Below are positions 37,663 to 48,334 of a stretch of 64,000 nucleotides of DNA, one piece after another. Each line of letters opens with the position of its first letter. The first letter of the stretch is position 1. The notes below the pieces were generated by a model. The model made no database searches, was not told the origin of the DNA, and saw nothing but the letters and a program-made list of their open reading frames with translations. The translations under genes were made by a program, and so were the position numbers. Source of the DNA: Branchiostoma floridae (Eukaryota > Chordata > Leptocardii > Amphioxiformes > Branchiostomatidae); contig NC_049982.1 in assembly GCF_000003815.2 (NCBI RefSeq), positions 32,591,725 through 32,655,724 on the forward strand. The letters are read 5' to 3'.

Positions 37663-37881
37663 GTCTGTGTGGCGCAATGGCCAGAGTGTTGGAGTCAGAA
37701 TCAGAAGGTCCTGAGTTCTAAACTCGCCATGCCCCTGCCCCCATGACGGTGGAGTGACGCCCACCGAGCCTCACGGCTGATCTGTCTAAAGGTGCCAAAA
37801 AACACCTACGGATTTGGTGTTGCCAGTGTGTCAACATCTGCACACTTGCCACTGAGACCCGTGAATTTTTTTATATTTTTT
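37663..37881 (+). mobile_element. tRNA-derived SINE with 11-bp target duplication
   Basis: The head GTGTGGCGCAATGGCCAGAG is an A-box-type start and GAAGGTCCTGAGTTCTAAAC a B-box-type word. The body (GGTGGAGTGACGCCCACCGA) ends in a T-rich tail. TATATGCGCCT is repeated exactly at 37652-37662 and 37882-37892. It is a different SINE family from the one at 34550. Confidence 0.87.
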
Positions 37882-38395
37882 TATATGCGCCTTCCACTGA
37901 GTCAATCCAAATGTAAAAGTATGGATTCTCTTTTCTTGTAATATTGTTGAGCAAAACATTCTATCCATGCAAGCGAATGATGTCAGATATGATGTTTGTT
38001 GTTAGTTTTTCTTGGTAGCAATATACAAGTGCGATACCCTCGACAAAAACATAAACCTAACTCCTCTTGTGGGTTTGTATTCCGTGTACTTCCCCTCACA
38101 AAGTCTCTGATAAACCCTGCTTAAAACAAGAGTGATTGACGTGTGCTAATCTTCTCCTGCTGTCTGTAATCTTTGACACCGAAGAACGGAAAGTTACAAC
38201 ATTTCAACTTTAAGTTCAACAAAGGCGATAGTAAGACCGCGAGTTTCCGCAACGAGATATATACTACGGTTTTCCGTTTCGTTTCCCGCCACTTGTACCC
38301 AGATACGGGACCACACAGAACTAGAGTGGTCCCTGCGAAATGTTAACGACGGGGTTGTGGTGGAGACATTTGTGTGTGTCTGTTTATGTATGGTC

Positions 38396-38932
38396 CGCTC
38401 TCTCTCTCTCTCTCTCTTTCTCTGTCTCTCTCTCTCTCCCTCTGTCTGTCTCTGTCTGTCTGGCCGTCTCTCTGTTCGTTTCTGTCTGTCTCTCTCTGTC
38501 TGTCTGTCTGTCTTAGTTTGTCTCTTTCTCTGTCTGTCTGTCTGTCTCTCTCTGTCTCTCTCTCCCTCCCTCCCTCTGTCTCTGTCTGTCTGTCTCTCTG
38601 TCTCTCTGTCTCTCTGTCTCTCTCTGTGTCTCTCTCCCTCTGTCTCTGTCTGTCTGTCTCTCTGTCTCTTTCTGTCTGTCCGTCTGTCTCTGTCTGTCTC
38701 TTTCTGTCTGTCCGTCTGTCTCTCTCTCTGTCTCTCTCTCTCTCTCTCTGTCTGTCTCTGTCTGTCTCTCTATCTGTCTCTCTGTGTCTCTCTCCCTCTG
38801 TCTCTGTCTGTCTGTCTGTCTGTCTCTCTCTGTCTCTTTCTGTCTGTCCGTCTGTCTCCCTCTCTCTCTCTGTCTCTCTCTCTCTCTGTCTCTCTCTCTC
38901 TGTCTCTCTCTCTGTCTCTCTATCTCTAGATT
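38396..38932. repeat. Long TC/TCTG compound microsatellite
   Basis: About 535 bp of pure pyrimidine-biased repeat built from TC, TCTG and TCCC units, with a higher-order unit (CTTTCTGTCTGTCCGTCTGT) recurring near 38668, 38700 and 38838. The long ORFs here on both strands (Ser/Leu/Cys or Arg/Asp/Glu/Thr-rich) are artefacts. Confidence 0.97.
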
Positions 38933-39591
38933 TGTGGAATAAGGCATAATGATTCTTTCCACTAGACAGCGATCCTTGAGCGACCGCAAATCGACCCAAA
39001 TTGAATTTGTATCACACTCTATTCCACAAATGGAATATGACAAAATATCTAAAACTATGATTTAAAATAAACAAAACAAACAAAATGTAAACCAGTTTGT
39101 TCTTTATCTTTAAAATTCTTTGAGCGATGTGTTAAGTCCAGATGAGAGTGTTATTTCCGATAGCTATCAATTTTAGGAGGTAAAAACAACATACTACTTC
39201 ACATTATAAGATTAAGTACTCACTAGTCCCAAGTGCATTAAAAGCATCCAGTATTCTTCTCAGTCTATGACTGAAAACAATGTGTCTGTCTGTCAAGACT
39301 TTACATACAGATTACCAAAGCATTTTAAGGGGCGATAAGAAAAAGTCATCTTGTTATGTCTTCTTTAATATCTTGTGACCAACTAGCCTTCTTGGTGTAC
39401 TTATTGCCGCTCATCATCATTTATGCCGAAAATATTCATAATATAATGAAGTAAATGGCTACACGTACACGTGCATGGGAAGGGTCTGAGTGGGTTTTGT
39501 GACTATCATATTGTTTTACAAACACAGGTTACGTAATTCACCACAACTGGCATTCCACACAAAAAAAGCCGACTGTTTATGTATTCATTAA

Positions 39592-39905
39592 TAACTTTTC
39601 CTTAAAATCTTTTATCACCTTACCGACCGACCAACAAAAATCAATCTTCTTACTTAAGTCGTCCAACTCCTTTATATATGAAAATGTTGGACAATTCATC
39701 TCCTACTGCATGCGGAAAAGAAGTCAAACCCACCAAATAGCTTAATTAAGTATAGCTAGATTTAGTTTAGACGTTATTCCCTTTTGATTTATCTATGAAT
39801 ATCATTTCCCTTCTTTTTTCAGTATGTTCATGTATACCACTACTACTTTACTCTGTATGCAATTAGCCCTCGGGCATGAACTTCCAATATAGATTATTAT
39901 TAATA
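39592..39905 (+). mobile_element. LINE 3' end fragment, copy 2
   Basis: Collinear with 36603-36955 through TTTATATATGAAAATGTTGG, GGAAAAGAAGTCAAACCCA, TTTAGACGTTATTCCC and GCAATTAGCCCTCGGGCATG, ending in ATTATTATTAATA. The sequences differ by scattered substitutions, so they are independent old insertions of one family. Confidence 0.82.
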
Positions 39906-39955
39906 CATTGATATCTATTGGAAAATAGGACTCCCTTCTGGAGTTAAGTGTCCCT

Positions 39956-40130
39956 TTAAACGTTGGTAGGTTGGTTAAACGTTGGTCGTTGAGGGGTTGC
40001 AGCATCTTGTGGAAATGTTGGTACATGGTGTGACGCTGTGCCCTTGGGAAAGGCACTTAACACGACCTTCCTCACTTCACCCAGGTGTAAAAATGGGTAC
40101 CTGACTTCGGTCAGGGAGGTAATAGAAAAG
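39956..40130. mobile_element. Probable SINE remnant
   Basis: Contains GGGAAAGGCACTTAACACGA, CACTTCACCCAGGTGTAAA and GGGTACCTGACT, a block I associate with the conserved body of marine-animal SINEs. No tRNA head or target duplication was found. Recognition is from memory of the motif style, hence low confidence. Confidence 0.4.
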
Positions 40131-40664
40131 ACTAACTTCTGTCTGTACCGTGTATGTGGCACTGTTGATATATAAGTTACAAAACTTGAGTGCAGTGTCA
40201 CATTGTCCTCGTCTGTCCAAAAGCAAAATAGAAAAAAAAAGATGTTGGTGTAAAGAGACTCCTCGCCAGGGCGTACGTTGTTATCGGCAGAGGCATCAGT
40301 CTGTACCGCCAGTCTGCCGGGCTATGGTGACGTCTCCCCTGGACAACAACAGACAACGAGAACGCATTAGCACCCGTGTTTGCCGAGCTCAACTTACTTC
40401 TCATAATACACGAATTTACAACCGTGTGTAGTATAGGGTACGGCCGTGGATTCAAGCAAAAACCAGACATACAACTTAACGGCATCTATGTTTGAATACG
40501 GATAACACGAAGGCTTGGCGTTTTATAAAAGTATAGCGAAATGGTGATGATCAAAATCGTGGTGATGTACCTATACAAACAGCGATTATGTGAAAAATAA
40601 AGAAATAAGCAAATTTTGATGTAGGTTTGATTTTCTTTGCTGTTGGGCCATTCTATGGATAACA

Positions 40665-41100
40665 TACTAGGCAGACCTCAAAGATAATAAGATAGGAAAA
40701 AAACAAGATGGGTAAAAAAAACAAGGATAAATTTTGAAAATAGACACCATAAACATTGTAATAAAAATTGAAGCAACAAAACATGGTATTACAGCTATTT
40801 ATTTATAAAGTCAAGATCTAGAAGTGCACTGGTGTAGTAAAAGTGACACTAGTGTGGTAGATCGGTACCAAGTTGTATTAGCTTCACGTATGGTTTCCAT
40901 ATAGTGGTGCCACGATTACAAATAGTTTCACTTGTACAACTACCTACACTTCTTCAAGTACAATCATTAGGCACATCATATCTGTCCATTTCGGTACTCT
41001 TTCTCATCATGTTCACCATCTCCGGAGGGTAAAAATTTCTTGCCCTTTCGAAATCAGGCGCTGATGTCATTCATAAAATTTACTTTCCGTGGCCTTTGCT
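40665..41100. repeat. Dispersed repeat C, copy 1
   Basis: Shares AACAAGATGGG, ACAAAACATGGTAT, GACACTAGTGTGGTAGA, TCATGTTCACCAT, TCCGGAGGG, AAATCAGGCG and GATGTCATTCATAAAATTTA with copies at 42355-42905 and 55370-55565, in the same order. Class unknown. Confidence 0.68.
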
Positions 41101-42102
41101 TGCATTTAAAAATGGTACACGAAAAAATCAAATCGCACAAAAAAATCTTTGAAGGAAAACAAAACAAAACACAAACAATTAAGCAGATCAACATCTCCTC
41201 AGAAGTGAAAGTTGGCTTAACTTTATCTATTAGTGGGTTAAACAGGCACTTCACTTAATCCTTTAAGTGAGAATTTGTCCTCGCTAAATTCGGCCCGAGG
41301 AGAGGAAAAATAGCGACATGTCTCTTTTCATCGGCCTCAATGGCAGCAAAAGTGTCTCCAACAAAGACAATGCTGTGCAACCCGGTGGTGATAGAGTACT
41401 TTCCCGCGCAAGAGTTGTTCCAGAAGGACTTGGGCAAATAAAGGAGCGGGTATTTCAACGTTTTAAACCGTGCGGTGCTGATAACGCATCTCCAGACCGT
41501 GGGAAAAGACTCTGTGTGGGTCTCTGTGTGACGTGCAACATAAACAACGGGAACGCTCCAATCGTACGTACACCATCGTCTGAAGCGCACTGAAAAACGA
41601 TGACAGTTTAACACTGATCTACAGAAAGATTTTACAACCTTTATGTTTGTCTAGATGAGAAGAAAATGCACTTTCAGAACAAGCAACAGGAATCGCCATC
41701 GTAGAACGTTGTCTGACAAGTCTGAAGTTGACTGAAGAAAAGTACGTTTCCACTAGTACTAGTGCTAGTGCATTAGACATGTCATCTTTAGGTTCGTCAC
41801 AATAAAAGAGAAACTGCGTTTCCTACTGTGACAAGCAGAATGAACAAAAGACGTAATGCTCGTCGTAAAACATCGTCTGGTAGTGACTGAAAAGAAGTTA
41901 ATCTATCCAGTCAATAAACACTGAATGTTTAAATTAAAGTTTTCACACAATTTTCATCCTGAAATTTGTCTACATGAAAAGGAAAGGCATTTCCCTACTG
42001 TGACAAGAAGAACAAACAAAACTTTAGTGAAAGTCTAAAGTAAAATCTCAGACGCAAGGTACAAGAAACGTATAACATTAGGAAACAGTATTATAGGACT
42101 TA

Positions 42103-42232
42103 TGCCCCCTTTAACTCCAGGGCAGTGCTCTCGCCTCGCTCTCTCTGCGACGTAAAATGTGACAAACCACTCAACAGATTGTATAGGAAAAAAAAGAATA
42201 TTTTCGTTCCAGCTTATCCCAAATGCTCTCGT
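42103..42232. mobile_element. Half-copy of the CGCTCTCTCTGCGAC MITE family
   Basis: CCCCCTTTAACTCCAGGGCA, GCTCTCGCCTCGCTCTCTCT and GCGACGTAAAATGTGACAAA match the left half of the element at 21265-21525. The inverse half is not adjacent. Confidence 0.65.
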
Positions 42233-42354
42233 CTTCAAACAGCAGAATTTTCGCATTTAACATCTATACATCCATGTGAAAAAACACCTACATGTACTAA
42301 TACTTACCGCTATAAGAACACAGATAATGTATGTAGTTCCCACATGTAGTCGGA

Positions 42355-42905
42355 GAAAGAAAAGGCGAAGTAAAACAAGATGGGAAAAAAACACAGGATA
42401 TCTGACGTTGTAAGACCATTTGTAGCGACAAAACATAGTATCCCAACCAACTCTTTTATTTCTGTATTCGAGAGGTACACAAAGTGGCACTAGTGTGGTA
42501 GACTGGAGTCACTTTTCAAGTTAATAACTACATAAAGTCATAGTTACCACATTGGCGCCTACCTACCTACCTACCTACCTCTTTTACCTCCAGATCGTTG
42601 GGGGTACAAGGTAGACATGAAGATAGAGAGTTGTCTCCATGCCCTTCATTCCCTTGCCAGGGTGAGTCTTTCTTGCAGATTGAGGGAAGACCATTCCGTG
42701 ATTGGCACCACTTTTACTAAACTAGTAAGGCGACCGCAATGGCTATATCTACGTCACCAGTGCCACTACAAGTACAGTCAAGATTACCACATGATATATT
42801 TTCTTACTTTTGTAGCGTCATGTTCATCATTTTTTTTATTTCAAATCAGGCAAAAACTAATGACTGAGCTGATTTCATTCATTAGATTTACTTGCTGTGG
42901 CCTAA
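42355..42905. repeat. Dispersed repeat C, copy 2
   Basis: Collinear with 40665-41100 (see there). It contains a CTAC tetranucleotide run at about 42561-42580 and a partly different middle. It ends in TTACTTGCTGTGGCCTAACA, also found in the copy at 55370-55565. Confidence 0.68.
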
Positions 42906-42999
42906 CAAGACGAAAACAAGTCCTGTAACGTTGTCTAGCTATTGTTGACAGTTCACTTTTCCACTGACTATTATCTTACATTGTAAATTGTTCCATAAG

Positions 43000-43312
43000 G
43001 AACGAATTGTGCTTTATATATACTATATCATGAAAGAGTTCCCATACTTGGAACATCTTAATGCAACGGATAAATTTCTATTTTTGATGCGCCTAGATAA
43101 ACCCTGTATATTAAACATTATCTGTTCTTATATATACACTTGTACAAAGAAGCGAGAAGATGTCAACGATCCTGTTAGCTTAGCACCTTCAAAACGTTAA
43201 ATTGTATCTTGTTGTCTATGCATATGTCTGTTGTGTCTGTTATCAGTGACCTGTACCTAGCCCGTCGAGGCATGAATGTACAATAAAAGTCTTTCATTTA
43301 TTCATTTATTGA
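43000..43312 (+). mobile_element. LINE 3' end fragment, second family
   Basis: The open stretch at 43030-43200 (LEHLNATDKFLFLMRLDKPC, then IYTCTKKRED) resembles the extreme C-terminus of a non-LTR retrotransposon ORF2. It is followed by a 3'UTR with TAGCCCGTCGAGGCATGAAT, CAATAAAAG and a (ATTC/ATTT)n tail. Related in plan to 36603-36955 but clearly a different family. Confidence 0.65.
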
Positions 43313-44076
43313 TAGTTCCAAACGATTCATCAGCCTGACTGAACGCCCAGAGTCCCACGTAGGCACATTGTGTTCTGTGACAGTGCTGAATACGTTAAGC
43401 CTATGGCATGTTTTGTCTAACCCCAGAAACCTAACCTCTGTGCGAAGTGCAGGCATACTTTAACTGCATTTACAAATTAGGGTAGCCATTGAAAACTGCT
43501 CAAATTGTGGTTGAAGGTTCTCCAGAGTGTACTTGTAGCTTTGCAAAATGACCAAGAAGCTGTATGTAGTGACTAGTAGTGTGAAGTGGCCTTGAATGGC
43601 ACACTACACACCTACGTGAAGGAGCTATGACATCACTTGAGCCAAGCTTGTGCAGCCTTTTCCTGTGCGATTCAATGGAAAGAAGACGAAATAAACATTT
43701 TCGACGGACGCAATGAAGGCGCAAATTAACAGGACGTTGACCGATTTAAAAAAGTTGAATATATTTTTCATTGATAAAAGTTTCCTCGCTACACAGTAAA
43801 TATACCATTGTGCTGGAATGCCTATGCTACAAATGTTACAAATAATATCATTGCATCTCAGTTCCGTCTTTGCATTCATTCCAAAAAAGTCTATCGACCA
43901 TAAACTGATTAACGTATGAAACCAAACCATGCCCAGCATTTCATAGTGTTGAACTATTCCAAATTTGCCATGTACTTGTTGAGTTAAATTTCATTATACT
44001 ATATCACATTATACTGGTTAGTAAGTGAGTCTACTGAGAAAGTACGCGATTTCATTTCTTTAATTTTCAGTGTGTT

Positions 44077-44382
44077 AAGGTGGGGTCACACCTGTGTATA
44101 TATCTATGTCCGTATGAGGCGCGCATGAGGCGCCTCCACCAGGCTCCACAGGTCGCTGGAAAAATGAAAGAAATTGGACAAACGTAAACAGGTAACATGT
44201 CAGACGAGTTAGCTGGGTCTCTAACCATACTTCTCGGTCAGCTAACTCATCTGACATGTTATGTATCTATATTTGTCTAATTTGTACTATTTTTCACGCG
44301 ACCTGTGGAGCCTGGTAGAGACTAAGAGCGTCATACGCACCTCAAACGGACTTGAATACATACGCAGGTGTGACCCCACCTT
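44077..44382. mobile_element. Full-length fold-back MITE, PIF/Harbinger-like
   Basis: Perfect 17-bp termini AGGTGGGGTCACACCTG and the inverse at the other end, with the inversion continuing imperfectly through most of the element (TCCGTATGAGGCGCGCATGA versus GCATACGCACCTCAAACGGA-like; CCAGGCTCCACAGGTCGC versus GCGACCTGTGGAGCCTGG; GTCAGACGAGTTAGCTG versus CAGCTAACTCATCTGAC). TTA flanks both ends, fitting the 3-bp TWA duplication of PIF/Harbinger. No ORF. Confidence 0.88.
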
Positions 44383-44636
44383 TACAACTCAATAGCATGA
44401 GCGTCAAGTGCTCTCTTTTGTTCGGTTTAAATGATTGCTTTCTTAGTCTTTTTCTTCTTCTCCTGTCATGAACCAATCAGTATTTACAACTGTCAGTAAC
44501 ATCAGCATAATGGCTGTTACAGCAAATTTGAACGAAATATATTATCTATATTATACTACAGCAAATATGAACAATTTTTATGTTTGCGAAAATACCACAC
44601 CTTGTCGCTCACACTATCCTGGCTGGACTATCAGAT

Positions 44637-44728
44637 TGTTTGTTTGTTTGTTTGTTTGAACCTTTGTTTATTCATGAGAAGCTCAAATCGGCCAGCAGGC
44701 CGCTTTTCATTGAGGTCATGAGGGAGGT
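44637..44728 (-). mobile_element. LINE 3' terminus with (CAAA)n tail, minus strand
   Basis: Read on the minus strand: CATGACCTCAATGAAAAGCG, GGCCTGCTGGCCGATTTGAG, ATGAATAAACAAAGG, then five CAAA repeats. This is the shape of a non-LTR retrotransposon 3'UTR (AATAAA plus a microsatellite tail). No coding part remains. Confidence 0.6.
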
Positions 44729-44739
44729 AAGGATCAGAT

Positions 44740-44935
44740 AAAATATAATACAGATACGGATTACGTTTATGAAGGTTAGACATCCAGGTAAGCAATATTC
44801 AAATACAATTCAATCTCTACAACTGGATAAAAACGGATATTTACTTCCGGACGTTTCGGATTACATTGAGTACTATTAGATTCATCAACCTATATCACTA
44901 CACATACATGGTACAAAACATATAGTGGTGCAGAT
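44740..44935. mobile_element. Possible Penelope-like remnant with degenerate hammerhead core
   Basis: On the minus strand, 44888-44882 reads TTGATGA and 44857-44853 reads GAAAC, the order and approximate spacing of a hammerhead core, with CGTCC following. The intervening stem is poor. The neighbouring ACTGGATAAAAACGGATATT and TCCGGACGTTTCGG words look transposon-like. Weak. Confidence 0.35.
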
Positions 44936-45619
44936 GGCTCAGTGTTCATAGTCCGTGTCCGTTCGTTTTGGTCAATTACTTTTAGATTGGTGCATTTCTG
45001 ACCTATCTTACCACAGTTTTACCCCAGGTGCAACAGGCAAAGCGATGAAACAGGTGCTGAATGATAAAGGTGGGGAATTTTCCTTTGATCTGAATAAGAC
45101 GAAAAAAACGTACATGTAGATATATTATCATGTGTGTTTGCCTTTATAGCATTGCATTTGTGATAGGTTGTCGGTGACCAGGTACTAGTACATACCATAT
45201 TATATTGTTGAAGAATGTCGCTCAACTCACATTAACGATTGTTTAGATTATCCTATTACTGGGCGGAGCGCTGATCTCTTAAATTACTTTCGAGTCAACT
45301 TATTGTTAACTTAGCCACTCAAAAGTATACTTACAATTCTCTCTTGTCACAAAAACACAAAGAAATACAAAAACCCGGGATCTCACTTGTGTCACTAAAT
45401 CCATCTACAATGTATTCGTGTGCAACCATTTTGTTTAGCTTGTAAAAGATTATCGAGGTCACTGAGCTTACGTTTCTCTTTTGCCTTTTAATAACATTAT
45501 TAGATCTCTAAATACTAGTTTGGATAGACGACATTCTGGTAGAGAAAACTCAATAACATGATTTGCTATGCTTCGGAGTTTGATTCAAAGGAAAAGCTGC
45601 ACACGGCCGACCTACACAC

Positions 45620-45905
45620 CTGTGTGAACTGATACCGTTTACATACATGGGACTCGCCTCTTCTTTTCTTACGCCGACCACCCCCCTCCCCATTGACTCT
45701 AGCTTGGAGAATGGCGCTAGCTACCGTATGACCTTGAGGACGGGACGATTTAGGATCCCTTCCGTTGGTCAATGGTTGTCTTGTTCTCCGCGCTTGGCCG
45801 TGAGACGCGATCCTGGCCGCCATGACGGAGGTCCATCCATCATGGCCGTGATGTCTGCCTGCCAGTCATGGCGGCGGCTGGGCGGGACCCCTCAGACATT
45901 GTCCA
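45620..45905. other. GC-rich patch with YY1/Sp1-like words
   Basis: Contains GGCCGCCATGACGG, GTCATGGCGGCGGCTGGGCG and related words. The open frames on both strands have no recognised family. It could be an unannotated promoter. No TATA box or known first exon was found. Confidence 0.3.
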
Positions 45906-46038
45906 GTAACCTTATACTTCCCCAAACAACCCATTTGGGGGGAGACAAGAATTTGGAAAGTAGATATGGGTCTAGAGAACGCTAATTTAGATGACAAAGA
46001 TTGTCAGATAACCGTGTGGTTTTACTTTGTTTTCAGCT

Positions 46039-46138
46039 NNNNNNNNNNNNNNNNNNNNNNNNNNNNNNNNNNNNNNNNNNNNNNNNNNNNNNNNNNNNNN
46101 NNNNNNNNNNNNNNNNNNNNNNNNNNNNNNNNNNNNNN
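46039..46138. other. Assembly gap (100 N)
   Basis: Run of exactly 100 N, bordering the MITE half-copy at 46139-46232; again a repeat appears to have broken the assembly. Confidence 0.95.
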
Positions 46139-46232
46139 TTCCCCCTTCCCGTAAGGGTCATGCCTCCTCGTAATTTAGAGCTCGCAGACTCGTCGTCCGA
46201 TCGAATCGCGCCTAATGTGAGGGGGGTATAAG
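46139..46232. mobile_element. MITE half-copy, CCCCCCTCACATTAGGC family
   Basis: GGGTCATGCCTCCTCGTAAT, TTAGAGCTCGCAGACTCGTC and GCCTAATGTGAGGGGGGTAT are the inverse of the left half of the copy at 4487-4650. Its left half is probably in the adjoining gap. Confidence 0.75.
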
Positions 46233-46585
46233 AACGCCCTGCGACCGAGCAACTTGAAACGAAGCTCATAGATGAAAAAAAAAACTTCATCAAAAATCAT
46301 TTTACAATATGTATGTTTTCATGTCTTAGTGATATACTTTTGCGTTTTACATGATATTAAAATTATTAATTCAAGGCTTACGCAAATCCTATCAAGGTCG
46401 TGGCGAGGTCGGAGTGCGGAAAGGAGGATGAAAGAAAAAAGAAGATACGTTTGGCGGAGAGCGTATGCAAAAGAAAGTAATATAAAGTAATAAAATATTC
46501 AATATTTCATATATAAACCCTACTCACAAATGCATTGCGACTTATCGTTTGTGGCTGCTGCGATATAAGTCCAATCTGGAAAAGA

Positions 46586-46606
46586 CCTTACCTTAGACCT
46601 TACCTT
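46586..46606 (-). mobile_element. 21-bp LINE-tail insertion with 12-bp target duplication
   Basis: The 21 bases (CCTTACCTTAGACC then TTACCTT) are bounded by a perfect direct repeat ATCTGGAAAAGA at 46574-46585 and 46607-46618. The same tail sequence CTTACCTTAGACCTTA occurs at the 3' end of the truncated LINE at 51055-51324. The best reading is an insertion truncated to almost nothing but the tail. Confidence 0.75.
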
Positions 46607-46679
46607 ATCTGGAAAAGAAAATCGAATTTTCAGAAATCGAATTCTTTCGTTTTGAGACATGCATTTTCCTGTTAAGAGA

Positions 46680-46988
46680 GGGGAATAGTGCAGACATAGC
46701 GTGAAATATGAAGAAAGGGTAAGGTGTAATCCTCAATCTTTTCTGATGAAAAATTGCATCAATCCACTCACAGACGATAGTATATAGCAGAACCCGCACG
46801 TTTCATATAGGCATGGGGGTCCCGGAGTGTTCCGGCGGGCACCCCGTCATTTTTCTTTAAAACAATTTCCACCTTCCTAGGTTCGTCTCCGGCAGACACC
46901 CGTCAGATGTAAGAGAAGGTAATGTGCAGACATAGTGTGAAATATGAAAGATTACACCAGTAAGGTGTAATCCTTAATCTTTTCTGAT
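46680..46988. repeat. Duplicated segment interrupted by a gap
   Basis: The block at about 46690-46740 (GTGCAGACATAGCGTGAAAT, AGGTGTAATCCTCAATCTTT, TCTGAT) recurs at 46924-46988 (GTGCAGACATAGTGTGAAAT, AGGTGTAATCCTTAATCTTT, TCTGAT), where it runs straight into N. A tandem or dispersed duplication spaced about 235 bp. Confidence 0.8.
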
Positions 46989-47151
46989 NNNNNNNNNNNN
47001 NNNNNNNNNNNNNNNNNNNNNNNNNNNNNNNNNNNNNNNNNNNNNNNNNNNNNNNNNNNNNNNNNNNNNNNNNNNNNNNNNNNNNNNNNNNNNNNNNNNN
47101 NNNNNNNNNNNNNNNNNNNNNNNNNNNNNNNNNNNNNNNNNNNNNNNNNNN
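46989..47151. other. Assembly gap (163 N)
   Basis: Sized gap between a repeat copy and a MITE half-copy. Repeat content probably prevented closure. Confidence 0.95.
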
Positions 47152-47189
47152 TAAAAGTGTGACTGAGAGGACAACGAGACACAGGAAGT

Positions 47190-47310
47190 GTAAAAAGATT
47201 CGTTTCTCTTCTACAGAAATCGTTACGTTGAGGGATCTGTCAAATTTTAGGTCGCAGAGAGAGCGTGGCGAGAGCGAGCGCCGTCCTACTGGAAAGGGGG
47301 TATAACTGGA
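47190..47310. mobile_element. Half-copy of the CGCTCTCTCTGCGAC MITE family (inverse)
   Basis: TAGGTCGCAGAGAGAGCGTG, GAGCGAGCGCCGTCCTACTG and GAAAGGGGGTATAACTGGAG match the right half of 21265-21525. The partner half is probably in the gap just to the left. Confidence 0.65.
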
Positions 47311-48334
47311 GACTCTATGTCCTAAATATGAAGTTCCTATCACGGGTGGATGGAATTTAGAATGATGTCACGGGACTTACTAGCTTGCAAACCTGTGTAC
47401 TGGCATCGATGTGTGTCAATCTTATGAACATTAGTGGGCTGTGCAACATACAACATGTGCAGACTATCGGCTAGTTCACTTTTTAGTGGTATTTAGTGAC
47501 TTAATATTGCAGGATATGGAATCCATTGTCACGGGAAAAATGATCAACCTTCTCAAGTTTCCCATGAGCAGATGACCATGAAGACAAATAATAAATTATT
47601 ACTCGAGAGGCGCTTACAAAGACATGTCAATATTAGTACCCAGAACAGCTACAGTCAGAACGTATTCGTTCATACAGGAGAAAAATAAAAACATCTGAAT
47701 AACTATAACGGCCGAGAAGGTAGGCATAAATTCATTTTTGTGAAACAAAAATACTATTACTACTGTGTCAACATCAGCTATTCTAAATTTATTCCACCTC
47801 TCTTCTTTTTTTAATGTGCACACGCCACAGACATAGTCCTTTTGTTAGCAGGCTAAATAAGCATCGTTAAAAGGGGAAATGCGATTTTAATGTGTTTTTT
47901 ACGAGCTCGAGACTCCGTTGGTTCATTCATACTCAATTTTAAAAGTTCATCTGTGCCCATTATACATCGGTTTACCTTGTATTGCGTGACCGTTACATGT
48001 ACTTTTGCACCTAAATACCATGTAACATGCCCACCAAGGGTTATAAGACTCACATGCACGCAAAGGTTACAACATTGTGCGTGTTATTAATTCATGACAT
48101 TGTGCTCACATATACAGGTAATTTCCCATTACTTTGTAGCAAAGTAAAAGAAACATCTATCACAGGAAAAATTCAGTGTTTATCTTTCTGCATCTTTGAA
48201 AAGACTTGTAGCTGTACGGTTCTACAAAATATGTTAACGGTTAGTATACGGTTCTATACGAACGAAGCTGTATGTCTAAAATATCATCTTAAAACCTAAA
48301 AGGCGTTTTTAAAGGAATGCAATTTTAGATGATA

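Noticed and set aside
38343..39043. Large ORFs (up to 218 codons) on both strands
   Set aside because: Translations of the TC/TCTG microsatellite (Arg/Glu/Asp/Thr or Ser/Leu/Cys repeats); no unique protein sequence.
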